DNA from: Breviolum minutum Mf 1.05b.01
Taxonomy: Eukaryota > Sar > Dinophyceae > Suessiales > Symbiodiniaceae
NCBI GenBank assembly: GCA_000507305.1
Contig: DF239303.1
Span: forward strand, 96,108 to 160,107
Direction: 5' to 3'
DNA length: 64,000 bases
The translations under genes were made by a program, and so were the position numbers. Of this stretch, positions 11,022 through 23,010 are shown one piece after another (positions within the stretch are counted from its first letter, which is position 1; every line of letters starts with the position of its first letter). The notes under the pieces are model-generated. The model worked only from the letters and a program-made list of their open reading frames with translations. It had not been told where the DNA came from and ran no database searches.

Positions 11022-11214
11022 GTGGTGGTTTCATGTTTTTGTTTAGATTTTCACCCCCTTACTTAGCCAATTACTAAACTTTAAACTTTTTGGGACTACA
11101 TATTTAGTAGGGAAAATAAAGTTCAAACTTTTGATTTCAGGTTCGGTTGGCTAAGTGAGCCCCTATTTGGGGAAGATTCCTATTTTGACGAGCATATTTT
11201 TCAAATGGGTTGAA
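11018..11214 (+). repeat. Family A element A18 with a nested insertion
   Basis: The family A 5' part (CTAGGTGGTGGTTTCATG...TTCACCCC) and 3' part (CCCCTATTTGGGGAAG...GAAACCACC) are separated by another inverted-repeat element. The terminal ACTAG is lost, so this copy can provide a donor but not its own acceptor. Confidence 0.85.
11061..11156 (+). repeat. Nested inverted-repeat element (family F)
   Basis: Ends ACTTAGCCAA and TTGGCTAAGT, inserted in the CCCC of the family A core, which is present on both sides. This gives a relative age: family F moved after copy A18 was in place. Confidence 0.75.
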
Positions 11215-11347
11215 ACCACCCATTTTCGGCCACTTGGCAAACTCTCAAAGACGGGAAAGCTGCAAACTCCAAACGCCATCACTTCCCTCACCAAACCGCC
11301 TTGGTTCAAGTCGCACCGTTTTTTGAGTCGGTGCCATTTTCTAATAG

Positions 11348-12504
11348 TAATGCAGTCGGCTGGCAAAGAACATACCGTGCTGCTGCAACAGAATGGGCGA
11401 GTGATAGCGTGTGGCCGCGATGACTTCGGACAATGTAACATTCCTTTGCCTTTGCAGGGAATAGTATATACTCAGGCATCTGCAGGTGATAGTCATACAG
11501 CATTACTTCGAAGTGATGGTCAAGCAGTAGCTTTTGGGAAGAATGACTTTGGACAATGCAACATTCCACCCTTGCCTGACAAAGTTTCATATACCCAGGT
11601 TTCCGCTGGAGGCTCTCACACAGTACTACTCCGAAGCGACGGCCAAGCAGTAGCCTGTGGGAAGAATAATTTTGGTCAATGCGACATTGAAAAATTGCCG
11701 AATGAAATGTTCTACACCCAGGTTTCTGCCGGAAAATCTCACACTGTGCTTCTCCGCAGTGATGGTGAAGCACTTGCTTTCGGGCATAGATCAAATGGAC
11801 GATGTACAATTCCTCCCTTGCCTCATGGAGTTTATTATGTGCAGGTTTCTGCCGGACAAATACATTCAGTGCTTTTGAGGAGTGATGGCCTCCCAACTTT
11901 TTGTGGGGAAGAGGCCAAATTGTGGGCAGTAGGTCGACGAATCGATAGCAAAGTTTTGCAGGTTTCGGCCGGGGGATGTGACCCTTGCGGATGTCAAATA
12001 GCCCTTCTACAAACGGATGGTACTGTGGATGCTGGACAAACCATTCCTCGTTTGCCAGAGGGAATTTCATACACTCAGGTTTCGGCTGGTGGTGGTCACA
12101 TGGTATTTCTTAGATCTGATGGCCAAGCGGAAGCCTTTGGAGATTATCAATGTGGACAATGTAATATTCCACATCACTCTGATTATACATACATTTATGA
12201 TTCACCCACCTTTTTTCGAAGTCGTGTCTTACAACTTCATGGAACTGCTGGTGATAAAGGTAAAGATGAGAAAATGGATTTTGTAGATCTTATTTGTTTT
12301 GCCTTGGATGGGAGTGAGGCTTTGCGGTTGGCAATGCTAATGTCTGACCTTGCCTTGGATGTTATTGTGAAGGTGGCAGATGGCATAGCAACGAGCCCCT
12401 CGAATCTTCGAATACTCTTGCCTGATGGCAGGTTAATGGCCACGGTATGTGAAGATAATCCACAGTCGAAACTTTCTGATGTGATGCCAATCGCATATTT
12501 ATAA
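11348..12504 (+). CDS. RCC1-repeat (HERC2-like) protein, main exon
   Basis: This exon of about 385 codons encodes RCC1-type beta-propeller repeats with a 41-residue period; the best three units share the pattern SAGxSHTxLLRSDGxAxAxG followed by GQC(D/N)I and LP. Six to seven units are seen. The fifth, near 11900-12000, is degenerate and carries an inserted CDPCG. The last 90 residues (from about 12230) leave the repeat and contain LRILLPDGRLMATV, which I read as a possible ubiquitin-like domain. RCC1 propellers usually bind proteins or chromatin; the partner is unknown here. Stop is TAA at 12502. The frame upstream to an ATG at 11155 is open only because it runs through transposon sequence, so that start is rejected in favour of splicing at 11348. 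The exon is uninterrupted. Confidence 0.88.
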
Positions 12505-13048
12505 AAACCTGGAACCCTGAACAACCATGTTTTAATGGATGTTTCAATTTTCGATTATTTTCACCACATCTTTACATTCCGGAAATATTTCTTGCACTTC
12601 ACTAATCATTAGTCATCCATCCACCGTCCATTTTTTCCACCTAAATCTGTGCGGTTCCAGGGTTCCAATCATCCATTCAAATGAGTGGAGCGAGAAAGGC
12701 GAGCCCATGAATCAAGAATTTACACCCGCTGGTGTCTTTTCGCGCGTTTTCGTTCCGAAAAACTCCACGGGTTGGTTGTTGGATTCTTAAAAATTCTGGG
12801 AAAAAACCATACATCGAACAAAAAACTTCCCAACGTTGGTACATTGCGCAACATGTTTGGAAAAGGCCCATGTAAGTGTGGAAGATGAACCCCCCAAATA
12901 TGACATAAATGAATCTGTATATGTATACATACAAATTATATAAATCATTGCACCCAGATGAACCATCATTCCAACCATCAGTCTATCCATTTTTCCTGGA
13001 AAAAAACATCTCGTACCATTCATCTTGCTGCTGCCTCACCACCGCCAG
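12505..13048. other. Spacer after the RCC1 gene
   Basis: No exon is called. Overlapping frames of 60-85 codons on both strands give no motif. Confidence 0.35.
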
Positions 13049-13187
13049 TCGCCTGGGGCTCCGGCGGAGCAGCTCTAACTGCAGTCTCTTGGTAGATAAT
13101 TGGATTCTGAGGTACAACTTGATGTCTAACTTGGAGATGACTTGGAAGAAGCTGGAAGATAATTCTATTTATGAAGTTGCACAAATG
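13049..13187 (+). CDS. Candidate exon, unrecognised gene 2
   Basis: Lies between CACCGCCAG (or the later GCAG at 13084) and ATG|GTATGG. It encodes LLVDNWILRYNLMSNLEMTW and then KKLEDNSIYEVAQM. A 45-base intron leads to a phase-0 exon at 13233. Both splice sites are good; no family is recognised. Confidence 0.55.
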
Positions 13188-13232
13188 GTATGGATATTTC
13201 AAATTTCTGGGTTGATTCCTCCCATCTCCCAG

Positions 13233-13280
13233 CAGAAAAATGTGGGATTCACAACCCCTTTGTCGGCCCTTATTTCTTGT
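13233..13280 (+). CDS. Candidate exon, unrecognised gene 2
   Basis: Starts QKNVGFTTPLSALIS after the acceptor CATCTCCCAG and reaches the donor CCT|GTGAATG. In phase with 13049-13187. The frame stays open to a TAG at 13317, so the exon could be longer. Confidence 0.45.
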
Positions 13281-13550
13281 CCTGTGAATGTTTTTGTTCT
13301 ATGCCCTTGGATGCAGTAGTTTTGTCGGAGATATACCTTCGGGGCACTAGATGCATATTCATTATGTTTGAAGATATTTCAAAGATGTACACAAGTAATG
13401 TATATTTATGTTTTTTACTAAGCAATTTCATTTTTCACTCAAGCAATTTCCTCATCATAAATTTATTGAACATACCTCACCCACGATTTGTTTCCAGCCA
13501 TATGGTGCATCATTCTTCAACTGCTGATGGAAGTTGTGAAGAGTGTCCCA

Positions 13551-13748
13551 GACATGTACATACCTACCTACATACCTACATACCTATCATACCTACAAAT
13601 TGTATGTGGATCCCCGCCCCGCTAACAATCAATTAAGCGGGGATGATGTGGGGAACCACAAAAATTGGTGCTTACCTACCTACCATTACCTACCTACCCA
13701 GCTACTGGTACCTACCTACCTACCTACCTACCTACCTACCTACCTACA
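13551..13748. repeat. (ACCT)n microsatellite tracts
   Basis: Interrupted TACC repeats at 13557-13590 and an almost pure tract at 13674-13748. The proline/tyrosine/leucine-rich frame over it is a repeat artefact. Confidence 0.9.
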
Positions 13749-14735
13749 GTTAGATGCTTGTATATTCACAAATAAGAACACTCTAAATGCATCTAAGTGC
13801 CACCATTTATCTCATTGCAAGCCTCAGGTACTGGGCCTGATCTCAGCTATCTTGGAAGGTGCAGGGTGATGCTTTTATATATATATATATATATGTTTAT
13901 TTGTTGCTTGCATGTATAAAGATGATAATATCCATGTATGTAAACATGATTGTGTGTACATGTACTGTTTATATATATATATATATGTATATTTTACAAA
14001 TCTAAATCTATGTTATTTCTATATGTGTTGATTTTTGCGTTGTTTTGGGCATTTGTTTTTAACGCCTACTGCGGTTGCTGTCCACCAGGCGATTGGGACT
14101 TTTAAGAGGCTCTTCCAACAGCAGCGCTTTGGCAGCAGGGAAGGGGCATCAAAGTCTTCGTAAATGACAGCGTACATAATTATGTGTATATAATATATAT
14201 ATATATAGGTAAATATTGGGAGTACCGAAAACCCTGTAATAATGAGTCAACATTTTCTTTATCTCTGTATTGTTGCAATTTCTGTGTCTATAGAGTTGGT
14301 CACTGAGCAGTTGTTGGTAAATATTGGCGGTTTACTGGCGGTTTACTATCCTAGGAAACCCAGATGAAAAGGATGGTCGGTTGAGGATATACCTTGAACA
14401 GGCTGCACCACCAACATTCACTGCCATTTGTTGCTACAGTATACGCCATTTTCCAAGCAGATGATGTTCAGTACCTCCATTGGTGTATCAATAGGTCCCC
14501 TTGCCAAACCTTATATAGGGACTTAGGATAAGTTAATATAAGTTATGCCGTTATGCCACTTCCTCGACACTGGAGGTTCATATGTAGGGCTTCCCCAACT
14601 TGGAGACGAAACACCCCCAAGGTTTGGCAACGATTGGCATTCTTTTCATGCAGATATGTATGATTTGTCTTGAGCAATATCACTGAAGAACCATAGATTT
14701 TGTATTTAATGTGTTTTTTTCCCCTTGTCACTCAG

Positions 14736-14806
14736 TTACCATCTCTGTGCTACTGAAAAAAAACATGGTTCCGGTGGCATACTTTTCCCGGAAGATCACC
14801 GATCAG
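14736..14806 (+). CDS. Candidate exon, unrecognised gene 2
   Basis: Two bases plus 23 codons between TGTCACTCAG and CAG|GTGCCA, including LLKKNMVPVAYFSRKITDQ. A second frame is also open here, so the reading is not certain. Confidence 0.4.
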
Positions 14807-15544
14807 GTGCCATTTGAAAAGATGTTGAAAAGTAGGGGGGTTGAATCGTCCGTGTTTCAGGAAGGTTTTGGTGAAATAGTAGGGGGTATGACTTTACAAC
14901 ACAGAAAACTTGGTGAAAGCAGATCGGAGAGAGTTGGACATTAGAATCATGGGCGCATCTTTGCTCGGTTCCGGCTGCGTCGGAAAAGTGCGCGTTTCGA
15001 CATGGATGGAAACAGCACCCCTAAGGTCATCTAGCAGAGGAAGGGGGCAGGAGGCTCCAAAAAACAAACACAGGGTTAGTCGGAGATTTTATGAGGTGGA
15101 TGAGGGCAATATACAATGTATCGACATACCAAAATACCATCTACTACCTTGTTAACTTGTATTTTCAATTCACTTTGTTTCATATATGTTTCAGACAATT
15201 TTATGCGATATTTGATTGCATATCATGCTGAACTGCATTCGATTACCAAAGCCCTCTCAACAGGACCTATTACCACATCCGGATAGATATGACACTATAG
15301 CGGGAACTATTATGCTGAATGTATGAGGATCTTTTCTTAGTTCCCCAAAGTGATCATGAACTCAATGTTTGCTGTTTGTCATTGATCAAGGTGTTCGGAA
15401 TAAGCTTATTGTTTTTTTCAGAATCTTGAAGGATCGTATCCGGAAAATTGTATTTATTGATTGATTGAATGAGTGATTGATTTGATTTGGTTTGTTTGAT
15501 TGATTGATTGACTGATTGATTGTTTAATTTGACTGATTGGTTGG

Positions 15545-15577
<33 letters not shown>

Positions 15578-18500
15578 TATATTTGTGTAATTAATGTTTT
15601 TGCTATGCTTTGTGATGTTGCAAGATGTTTCAGAATTTATTAAGGATGTCATCACGCTTGCTCACAAACATTGTCCGCCTTGGCAACTATGCAGTGATTG
15701 CCGAAATTCCACTTTCCAGTGGGTTGCAGAAGTAGTAGTAGTTGTCGTAGTTTGTTGCTGTCGCCGTTGTATAAATCAAAATATTAAAAGCAAAAACCTC
15801 AGTAAATTCTATCCTTTACATTCCTTTAAGGTTTGAATATAGGTGTAAGAGATGGGCAGTTTCTTGGTTGTTTGCTGTTTGCTTCCCACTTCCACTATAC
15901 CAGGCCCTTGGGTCTCTACCGTGGCACTTCCACTACCAGTACCTTGGACATCTAACCAAACGGGGTTCAGGTGTTCCCAAAGACGTGTTGACCCGTTGAC
16001 GTTGGGCCAAGGTAGCAATAACGACTCGGAGACAGCAAGGTGGGCTTTGCCTCGGGGGGCTGGGGGAGGATTCCGATTGCATGGATTTGGTCCAGCAACA
16101 ATATAAGTTTTACACATTCGGCTAAAAATGTTGTAGGTTTGTGGGAATGTATATGTAGTCGGATTCAGTTACAATATCTTGGGATTCATCTAATTCATGA
16201 GTTACAATATATTTATATAAGTCCCGTATTGTACAACAGGAGAATAACAAATTAAAACATGGAAACTCGGAACATGTCGCAAAATTATGGAGCTGCAAGG
16301 TGGTTTCTTTAAGTTGTTTCGGAAATTGTTGGCCTACATTGAGACATGTTTCATGAAATTCAAAGTAACATTTGCTAAAGAAGTGTGGTGCAAGTCTCAG
16401 TCCAAAAACGACACGGCGATGTTGCATTTTAAAAAACACGCCGATAGGTTTCATCTACAAATCTACTCCCCCAAAAAATCACCATGTCCCCTTTGGTAGG
16501 GACCATCTTAAAAGGATAGGTTTGTCTTCCAACTTCCAGTCATCCTTTTAGAGGGGTCCAGGTTAGTCGTGGACACATATGTTGATGGTAAGTTAAGTCG
16601 ACAAAACATGTGTGAAGGTTCAATGGGATAAGATACCCACAAAGAGACGTTCAATTTGTATAGAATTTTTCCAATCACAATGGGATACAATGGGAAGGAT
16701 TGGTATGGGAGTAGTATGGGAATTTGGGTCTCACTAATCAAGGTCCCTGGAATTGTTGTTGATATCAATTTTGTTTCAAAAGATGTTTGAAGTACTTCCA
16801 CCTTTAGATTCAATCCCTTCCTTCCATTTTCATCCATCTCATCTCCAATCTCATCATCTCATCTACCTGCTCTCGTTGGATCTCCAAAATCACCAGGAAA
16901 ATGGGCTACAATCGAAGTACCTCGAATTTCTCGTGTTTTAGCGCTACTTCTTTAGCTTCTTTCAATCAGAAACATGGGACTCTTGGCGAGAAAGGGATCG
17001 CAAGGATCGTAATTAAGGATCGTGAGGATCGTGGGGGTGGAAGAGATCAAAGAGTTGGGCAGTGGTCACATGACTGGTAGGTCCTGGTATGTGAGTTTTT
17101 GTGGATGTGGTCTTGTAAGATGCTTTGTTTAAAGTATCCTGGATAATCTTGAAGCGTGGGGTCCATCCTTTTGTAATCACAGGATTTGATGGATTGTGGA
17201 AATATTTGCTGAGGATTTGCCAGAAATTTGGTAGTTACCCCCCTGCCCAAGTCTCAGTCTCAATTCTTCGAGGATTTCCAGTGTGGAAAGTCCATCCTTC
17301 CTGCAGTTTTTGGCTACGGTGCACGAAGCGGGCTTGAAAGTGCCGCGTGGCAACCAGCCACCCAAACGTCTCTGCAGTATCAAGGAGTGATGAGTTGCAC
17401 GGGATGATCGGGTAGATGGGATGGATCAGAGTTAGTGATTATGGCGGTTGTGGAGAAAGAAGTCTGGATTTTGTTCCAATTGGAGGGTTCCAAAATAGGT
17501 GACTTTAGTTCGTTACCCCTCCTGGGAAGGATAACATATCCGACATATCCCTTACCGTTTGGCACGTTTTGAAGATGATTTTCCTTTTGCCCAGGTGGGA
17601 TATGTCAGTTATTTGGAGAATACGTTACAGTCAGGAATTGTTCCGCCATTAGGTGCTATTTCAGCGTGAAATTTGCTGAAAGAGTGAAGGAAACATCTTT
17701 CTTGAACCATCTTCTGGACAATGCTGGCTGCGTTGTGTGCACATCCTTGGGGGACAAAGATGGGCCAAGTATCCATGCGTATCCAGTATCTACATTGTGA
17801 GGCCCTACCATCCCTACCCAAGTCATGATGATTGAGCTGATAGAATCGCTCCTTGGAAATCTCAACCAGTCGAAATCCTAACCCAGCCACAACCCAAAAT
17901 GCTTGTTATGGGTCGATTGCGTGACGTTTATATCTACATGAGTCAATCAATCCTATAGCATTTGTTATGGCCCCCTTTGTTTTTTGGTTGAGGTTTTCCT
18001 TATAAACCAACCCACCCCAAACGAAAACGAAACGCCGTGGGTTTTTTTGTTCCCCCCTTCCCCCCCAAAAAAACAAGCAGACGATTCCAACATATTCCAA
18101 CGACTTGATGGGAAGGAACATTCCTTGGATGATGCCTTCAATAATCGCATCGAAGTGGAAGAAATGGCAGATGACAAGATGTCTTATTATTCAGCTCAAG
18201 AAATGGGCAAGGCAGGGCAGGTGGAAATGGGCAAGGCAGGGCAGGGCAGAACAAGTCATCTATCCACAGATGTTCTTATAGGTGATAGGTGGATTTTGTT
18301 CACTGCTATGGTCTCCTTTTCAAGTGTTTTGCAAGATTCAGAGATGTATTTTGCAACCGGGTGATGCTCCTATGGGGGCGCAGTGTGGAAGAGAATTTCA
18401 GAAATTTAGCATTGACGATGTTGGAGAGAAAGAGAATACCAATCCTTGCCAACATCCTACAGCAAGTTTTTTAGAGCAACCTGTGATGAAAAGATCCAGG

Positions 18501-19855
18501 AGGCACTGAAAACATCAATGTCATTTGGCACAAGCACAAGTGCCATTTGTCACCGAAATCAAACCTGAACTCCTTTGAATTCCCCGAGTTGTTTCATATT
18601 TGTTGAGCATGGCCAGTTCATGTACATGGCTTCATAGTCTCAATACAGCTATCAATTTGCCTTCAAAGATGAGCAACTCATTGATCAATGTCATACAAAG
18701 ATACACGCTACAATTCAGATTGGATGTCACATACAGACAGATGATTAAATTTCACCCACATCATTTTATACATTTGTATATGTATTTAAGTTTTAATAAT
18801 GTTGGCCACATACAGGGCAAACCGTCGGATGCCCCTGCAAAAACATATATGTCATTAACACTATATTGGCATAGATTTTCTCCTTTTTTTTAAAACGCCC
18901 CCAACGATGTGACTCTTTTCAGCAGCCTTGTTAAAGACTGGCTCTTCCGCGAGGCCTCTGTTTTTGATTTAATCACTTCGCAGGGGTCAGTGACCTTATC
19001 AACAAGGAGCGGTGGAAAAAACGGTGGCGAGTTGGCAGGGTTGGACATAGACATAGGTAGGGCGAATTGTAGAGAAAGAAGGCGAAGATTAATATTCCAA
19101 TATATTTCAATGAGATTTCCAGGGTGCCCCAAACATTCCCAAAATAGATACTTATATTTTGTTTTTTTTGCAGATAAAGGATCTGCGTATGTTCATTTTG
19201 TTTTTAGTACCTTACGTTACCATACCTCATATAATATAGTGTGGCATGCCATTATACTTGCACACTCCCAAGTAATGTTTGTTCATGTTTCTTGGCACAT
19301 CTTAGTTTAGCCTTATTCCCTGAACGCCCCTTAGAGTTGAGTGGGATTTTACCTGTGGGCCCCACTAAAAGTTTAACAAACTTAGTAGGGGTTTCCCTAA
19401 GGGTTGCCAAGGTTTGTGTGTTTGTTGGCAATTGTTTGCCCAACCTGAATTTTTCGAACACTTCTCCCTTCCAGCGCACCTGCAGATGCCTGAAGACACA
19501 AGCAGCGTGGCAACGTTCCTTGATCGAGCAGCAGAGGCAGGGTGGGGAAAACTTCAGGTAGCCGCAACATATAGCAACATGGAGGAATAAGGTGGGCATT
19601 TTTTTTTCGGGCTGAGAACCATTTGTTTTGATGGTTGTTGGCTACATCATGTTGTTGTTTTTTTGTGATTTGCTGCATTTGCCTGGAAAACTGTATGTGC
19701 CTCAATGCGATGGTGTTTGACAATTTTCAGGAATCATCGACATCTATGTCGTGATGTTTTTTTTGTTTGGAAAGTACTGGCAGTGCATATACATATGTAA
19801 CAAATGCACCATTTTTTCGTACAATCTTGAACTACAAATACCATACAGAATACAG
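14807..19855. other. Repeat-rich stretch with few exon candidates
   Basis: An open block near 14950-15030 contains LLGSGCVGKVRV, which mimics a glycine loop but has no second kinase motif. (GATT)n lies at 15465-15575. A short GGGCAAGGCAGGGCAG tandem lies at 18200-18250. A family D-like element lies at about 17513-17628. No gene is called. Confidence 0.35.
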
Positions 19856-19917
19856 TGTGACCTTATGACTTCTACAATCTCCATTGGAAGTGCATTACCT
19901 TTCCCCATTCTACTACT
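19856..19917 (+). CDS. Candidate exon before element B4
   Basis: 20 codons plus CT after GAATACAG, including TSTISIGSALPFPILLL, ending exactly at the GT of B4. This is the same CT|GT phase as at B1 and B2. Confidence 0.35.
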
Positions 19918-20051
19918 GTTGATGGTTCAGAAATCCCATCCGGCGATCAACCACCGTTTGGATGGTGCTAAAACCTGGTATTTAATGGGATTTGAACTAC
20001 CAACCTCCCTCAACTGGTGAGTTGATCACCGGATTTCCGCACCATCGACCG
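19916..20051 (+). repeat. Family B element, copy B4, enlarged and mutated
   Basis: The left end is CTGTTGATGG and the right end CCATCGACCG, so the terminal AG has become CG. TA flanks both sides. An internal duplication of the GTTGATC region lengthens it to 136 bp. Confidence 0.7.
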
Positions 20052-20102
20052 TACGACCCCCTGGTGGATCGACATGATCTCGGGTCCAGACCTCGGGTCC
20101 AG
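20052..20102 (+). CDS. Candidate exon after element B4
   Basis: One base, 16 codons (TTPWWIDMISGPDLGS) and AG before the donor GTCACTG. It is in phase with 19856-19917, but the acceptor is CG instead of AG, so the splice is doubtful. Confidence 0.3.
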
Positions 20103-20184
20103 GTCACTGTTAGTATTGGTATCTCGCAAGCTTCACCAAGCCGAAGAGAAGACCAAGCGACTTGGAGATGATCCAAAAATGATA

Positions 20185-20285
20185 CCCTCCCGAAGTTTAA
20201 CGTAGCCCCTGAAAAATGATGGTTGGAAAACTACTCTACTTTTGGGATGGTATATTTTCAGGGGCTATGTTAAACTTCCAGGGGG
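20185..20285 (+). repeat. Family C element
   Basis: CCCTCCCGAAGTTTAACGTA and its complement TATGTTAAACTTCCAGGGGG, with AGCCCCTGAAAAATGATGG inside. Confidence 0.75.
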
Positions 20286-20597
20286 TATCCAGTTGGTCAT
20301 GGTATGTTTACCGTTTACCGTCATAAGTTCGTAGATGGCTAGCCACGCCACGCCACTCCCAAGTTCAGTGGCGATTTGTAAGGGGCCATGATAAACCAAT
20401 ACTAATGGGAGTGGAAAGCCATCTACTTTCCAGGTGGTATACATGACATGGTTGTTGTTTTTAATGGTAAGCTAGTAGGTGAATTATACCATACAAGGAT
20501 GGGTATGATGGGTTGATTGTTTGAGCAGACACCCAGAATTGGATTTTCTTTTTGTTTCAATCTAAAATGGCAGGGAAACATTGTCCATGTGGATATG

Positions 20598-20640
<43 letters not shown>
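20598..20640. repeat. (GTT)n microsatellite
   Basis: Fourteen TTG units in a row. Confidence 0.95.
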
Positions 20641-21108
20641 CCTTAAGAACTCCTCCATGAAGAGATTCTATACGGGGAATTCATTTTGACATTGTGCTTT
20701 GTTGATTTCCGAGACCTTAATAGGTTGATGACATTTCAAAACATTTATCAAGTTGAACAACGAAAGCAATTGAATAACTTAGCATTTGCCAAAACGAAAG
20801 GAATTACTCAGTCTTCAAACTTCAAACCATTGTTTTTCAGGGGCTGTTTGTTTTCTTTCAGGTTTGTTTGTCTACTCGAAGTGTTGACACTTTCCTCCAA
20901 GAATCATGGGTTCAATGGAAGTATGTACACCACCTGTAGCCGTGTTTGCCATGTTTTTGTTGAAATTGTAGCTGAAAGGGTGGGGATTCCTTCTTCAAGT
21001 TGTGACCTCGGAAATGGACCCTTAAGTCACCTTTTTCGGGCATTTGGTTTGATTTCTTCTGTAAAAAAGGGTTCGACCCCAACTTTCAACAAACAGAGTC
21101 TGTTTCAG

Positions 21109-21244
21109 CCGGAGATTTCATGCACAATATCACCATATGATCTTCTTACAACCAGATTTCCTCAATCAGCTAAGTCATCAATTGCTTCTTTGGTTTGGTG
21201 CTTTGGAATCTCGGGAACTTCTGGGACATCCTCATTTAGAACAG
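21109..21244 (+). CDS. Candidate exon, unrecognised gene
   Basis: One base plus 45 codons from TGTTTCAG to CAG|GTGAATAGG, with HHMIFLQPDFLNQLSHQLLL and ESRELLGHPHLEQ. A competing frame is open across the whole region (20686-21252) but reads as low-complexity Ser/Phe, so I prefer this frame because it ends at a donor. Confidence 0.45.
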
Positions 21245-22239
21245 GTGAATAGGCTCCAACCATCAGTTACCAGAGACATCGGTCTCAGTTTGTGGGAGGT
21301 TTCGATTGAGAAGCCGGACCTGGGCACGAAACAATGTGAAAGTATTAGATTTTTTTTTTTTTTTTGGGGGGGGGGGGTCAAAATGAAACAGTTTGGAACT
21401 TCTTATGGGCTGAATCTCCTTGGCTTCTCTCAGTTTCTGGTTCTTTTTCAGCCGCTCCTTACTGAAACTGTTGAGGTTAGACATTGCTGTCAGCGAAGAT
21501 CAACGGGAACTGTTTCTTTGAAGCACTGAACGCAGGGCAACACTTGGAAAGAAGAAAGAAAAAAAGTTTGTGGCCCAAAAATGCGAATCTTCCAAAATCT
21601 CCAAGCATATAGTCGATGAACAACATCCTGCACCAGTGAATCAGTAGAATATCAGTAGACTCAATAGACCCACAAATGACAGGTTTTTACACATCCCCAA
21701 GTGGTTTGCCTCTTAAGCATGTTTCACGTTTGGGTTGGATCAGGGTATCAGATCAAAAAACGGGACAGCACTATTATGGCAATGGTGGATTCCAAATTTC
21801 AGATGTGAAAAGTTGTTTTTTTTGTTTTTTTTGTGTATATTGGTACATATTCAAACATTATATACAGCATTCCCAAAACTCCCCACATTGCAATTATATG
21901 CAATGACTATTTGTTTTTTTTGTATACGAAGGTTTGAAGTGGATCTTTCTTCAACTGTTTTTTTTCCAAGTTCCAGGGTAGCATCGTCAAACAACAAATT
22001 ATCATCAAACTGTGAACACGGGTGATGTCAGAATATGTCATTCTTTCCTCATGACTGTTTCATCATGATGTGTTGTTACTTTTCAGGTCTCCCATCTCTG
22101 AATATAAACGTTGGATGTGATAAGTGCTCGGCTTGCATAATAATTCTTTGAAAAACGAAGAGGCTGGAAGCAGGAAGAGATCCCATTATATCATAGTCCT
22201 ACTGTTTTTGTTAGTTTGGATGTCCACAACCTTGGCAAA

Positions 22240-22350
22240 AACATAGGGTACATCAGCCCCCCAAAACTAACATGGATACCCAAAAATAATGGTTTGGAGA
22301 AGGTGATACCCAAAACTAACATGGATACCCCCAAAAACTAACATGGATAT
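22240..22350. repeat. AACTAACATGGATAC repeats
   Basis: AAAACTAACATGGATA(C/T)CC occurs three times within about 90 bases, resembling arms of a family C subtype (compare 31139-31267). Confidence 0.6.
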
Positions 22351-22586
22351 CTATGTTCAATTTCTGGTGTGTAAAACATGGGTCAAGTATGACCATAAAT
22401 TATAGGGTTATCAACCTGGGACCAACCGCAACCCGAGTCACCCAGTCACCGTGGAGTCGCGCACCGTGGGAGGCTGCGGAATTTCCGTAAGATTGTGACG
22501 CGCACCGTGGAGTCAAGTGAAGAGCCAGTGGACATCATTGCTAGTACCTGGGCCATGGAAATTTGAGTCAACAAACTCAACGATGC

Positions 22587-22697
22587 CAGGTGATTCAAAG
22601 TGACCTTTTTGGGATGGTTAAGTGACCCTTTCAAGCGGTTAAGTGACCTCCAACTAGGGGATGAAAAGGGCACTTTGAATCACCTGGTGGTTGATGG
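22587..22697 (+). repeat. Family E inverted-repeat element
   Basis: CAGGTGATTCAAAGTGACC at the left and the complement GCACTTTGAATCACCTG at the right. Internal GGTTAAGTGACC motifs repeat. Confidence 0.75.
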
Positions 22698-22812
22698 TTC
22701 GATTGATTTCTGTAAAGATACAAGCAACTCCTTGGGTTGCTTGTAACCTGTAACTTTCGTGGGATGGATTTTAAGCCATGGAAATTTGAGACAAAAAAAA
22801 CAAATGATGATT

Positions 22813-23010
22813 ACCCTCTCTCGAAATGTAAAATAGCCCCTGAAGAGTTACCCTCCAGGGAACTAACATATCCCCCAAAAATGGCATTTTGAAGATGATT
22901 TTCCTTTTCCCAATGTGGGATATATTAATTCCCTGGAGGGTACCTTCCGAACAGGAAAGGCGGCTGGTCATCCAGCCACCATCTTTCAGGGGCTATGCAG
23001 ATATGTGAAA
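22813..23010 (+). repeat. Family C element with a nested family D copy
   Basis: The outer arms are CCCTCTCTCGAAATGTA with AAATAGCCCC, and CAGGGGCTATGCAGATATG. A second complete inverted-repeat element sits between them. Confidence 0.65.
22851..22940 (+). repeat. Nested family D element
   Basis: CCCTCCAGGGAACTAACATA to TATATTAATTCCCTGGAGGG, flanked by TA on both sides. Confidence 0.75.

Noticed and set aside
11155-11349. In-frame ATG at 11155 as the RCC1 start
   Set aside because: The first third of this extension is family A transposon sequence, and a splice acceptor at 11347 joins an upstream frame.
11320-11350. GCCATTTT just upstream of the RCC1 exon, recalling the dinoflagellate spliced-leader core
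   Set aside because: Only eight contiguous bases match and the GGCTCAAG part is absent. The same core occurs by chance at 49058.
13543-13869. + strand frame rich in Thr-Tyr-Leu-Pro
   Set aside because: Produced by (ACCT)n repeats.
14951-15030. LLGSGCVGKVRV as a second kinase glycine loop
   Set aside because: No lysine, HRD or DFG motif follows in a consistent order within several kb.
20686-21252. 188-codon + strand frame
   Set aside because: Low-complexity Ser/Phe-rich. A different frame in its last part ends at a good donor and reads better.
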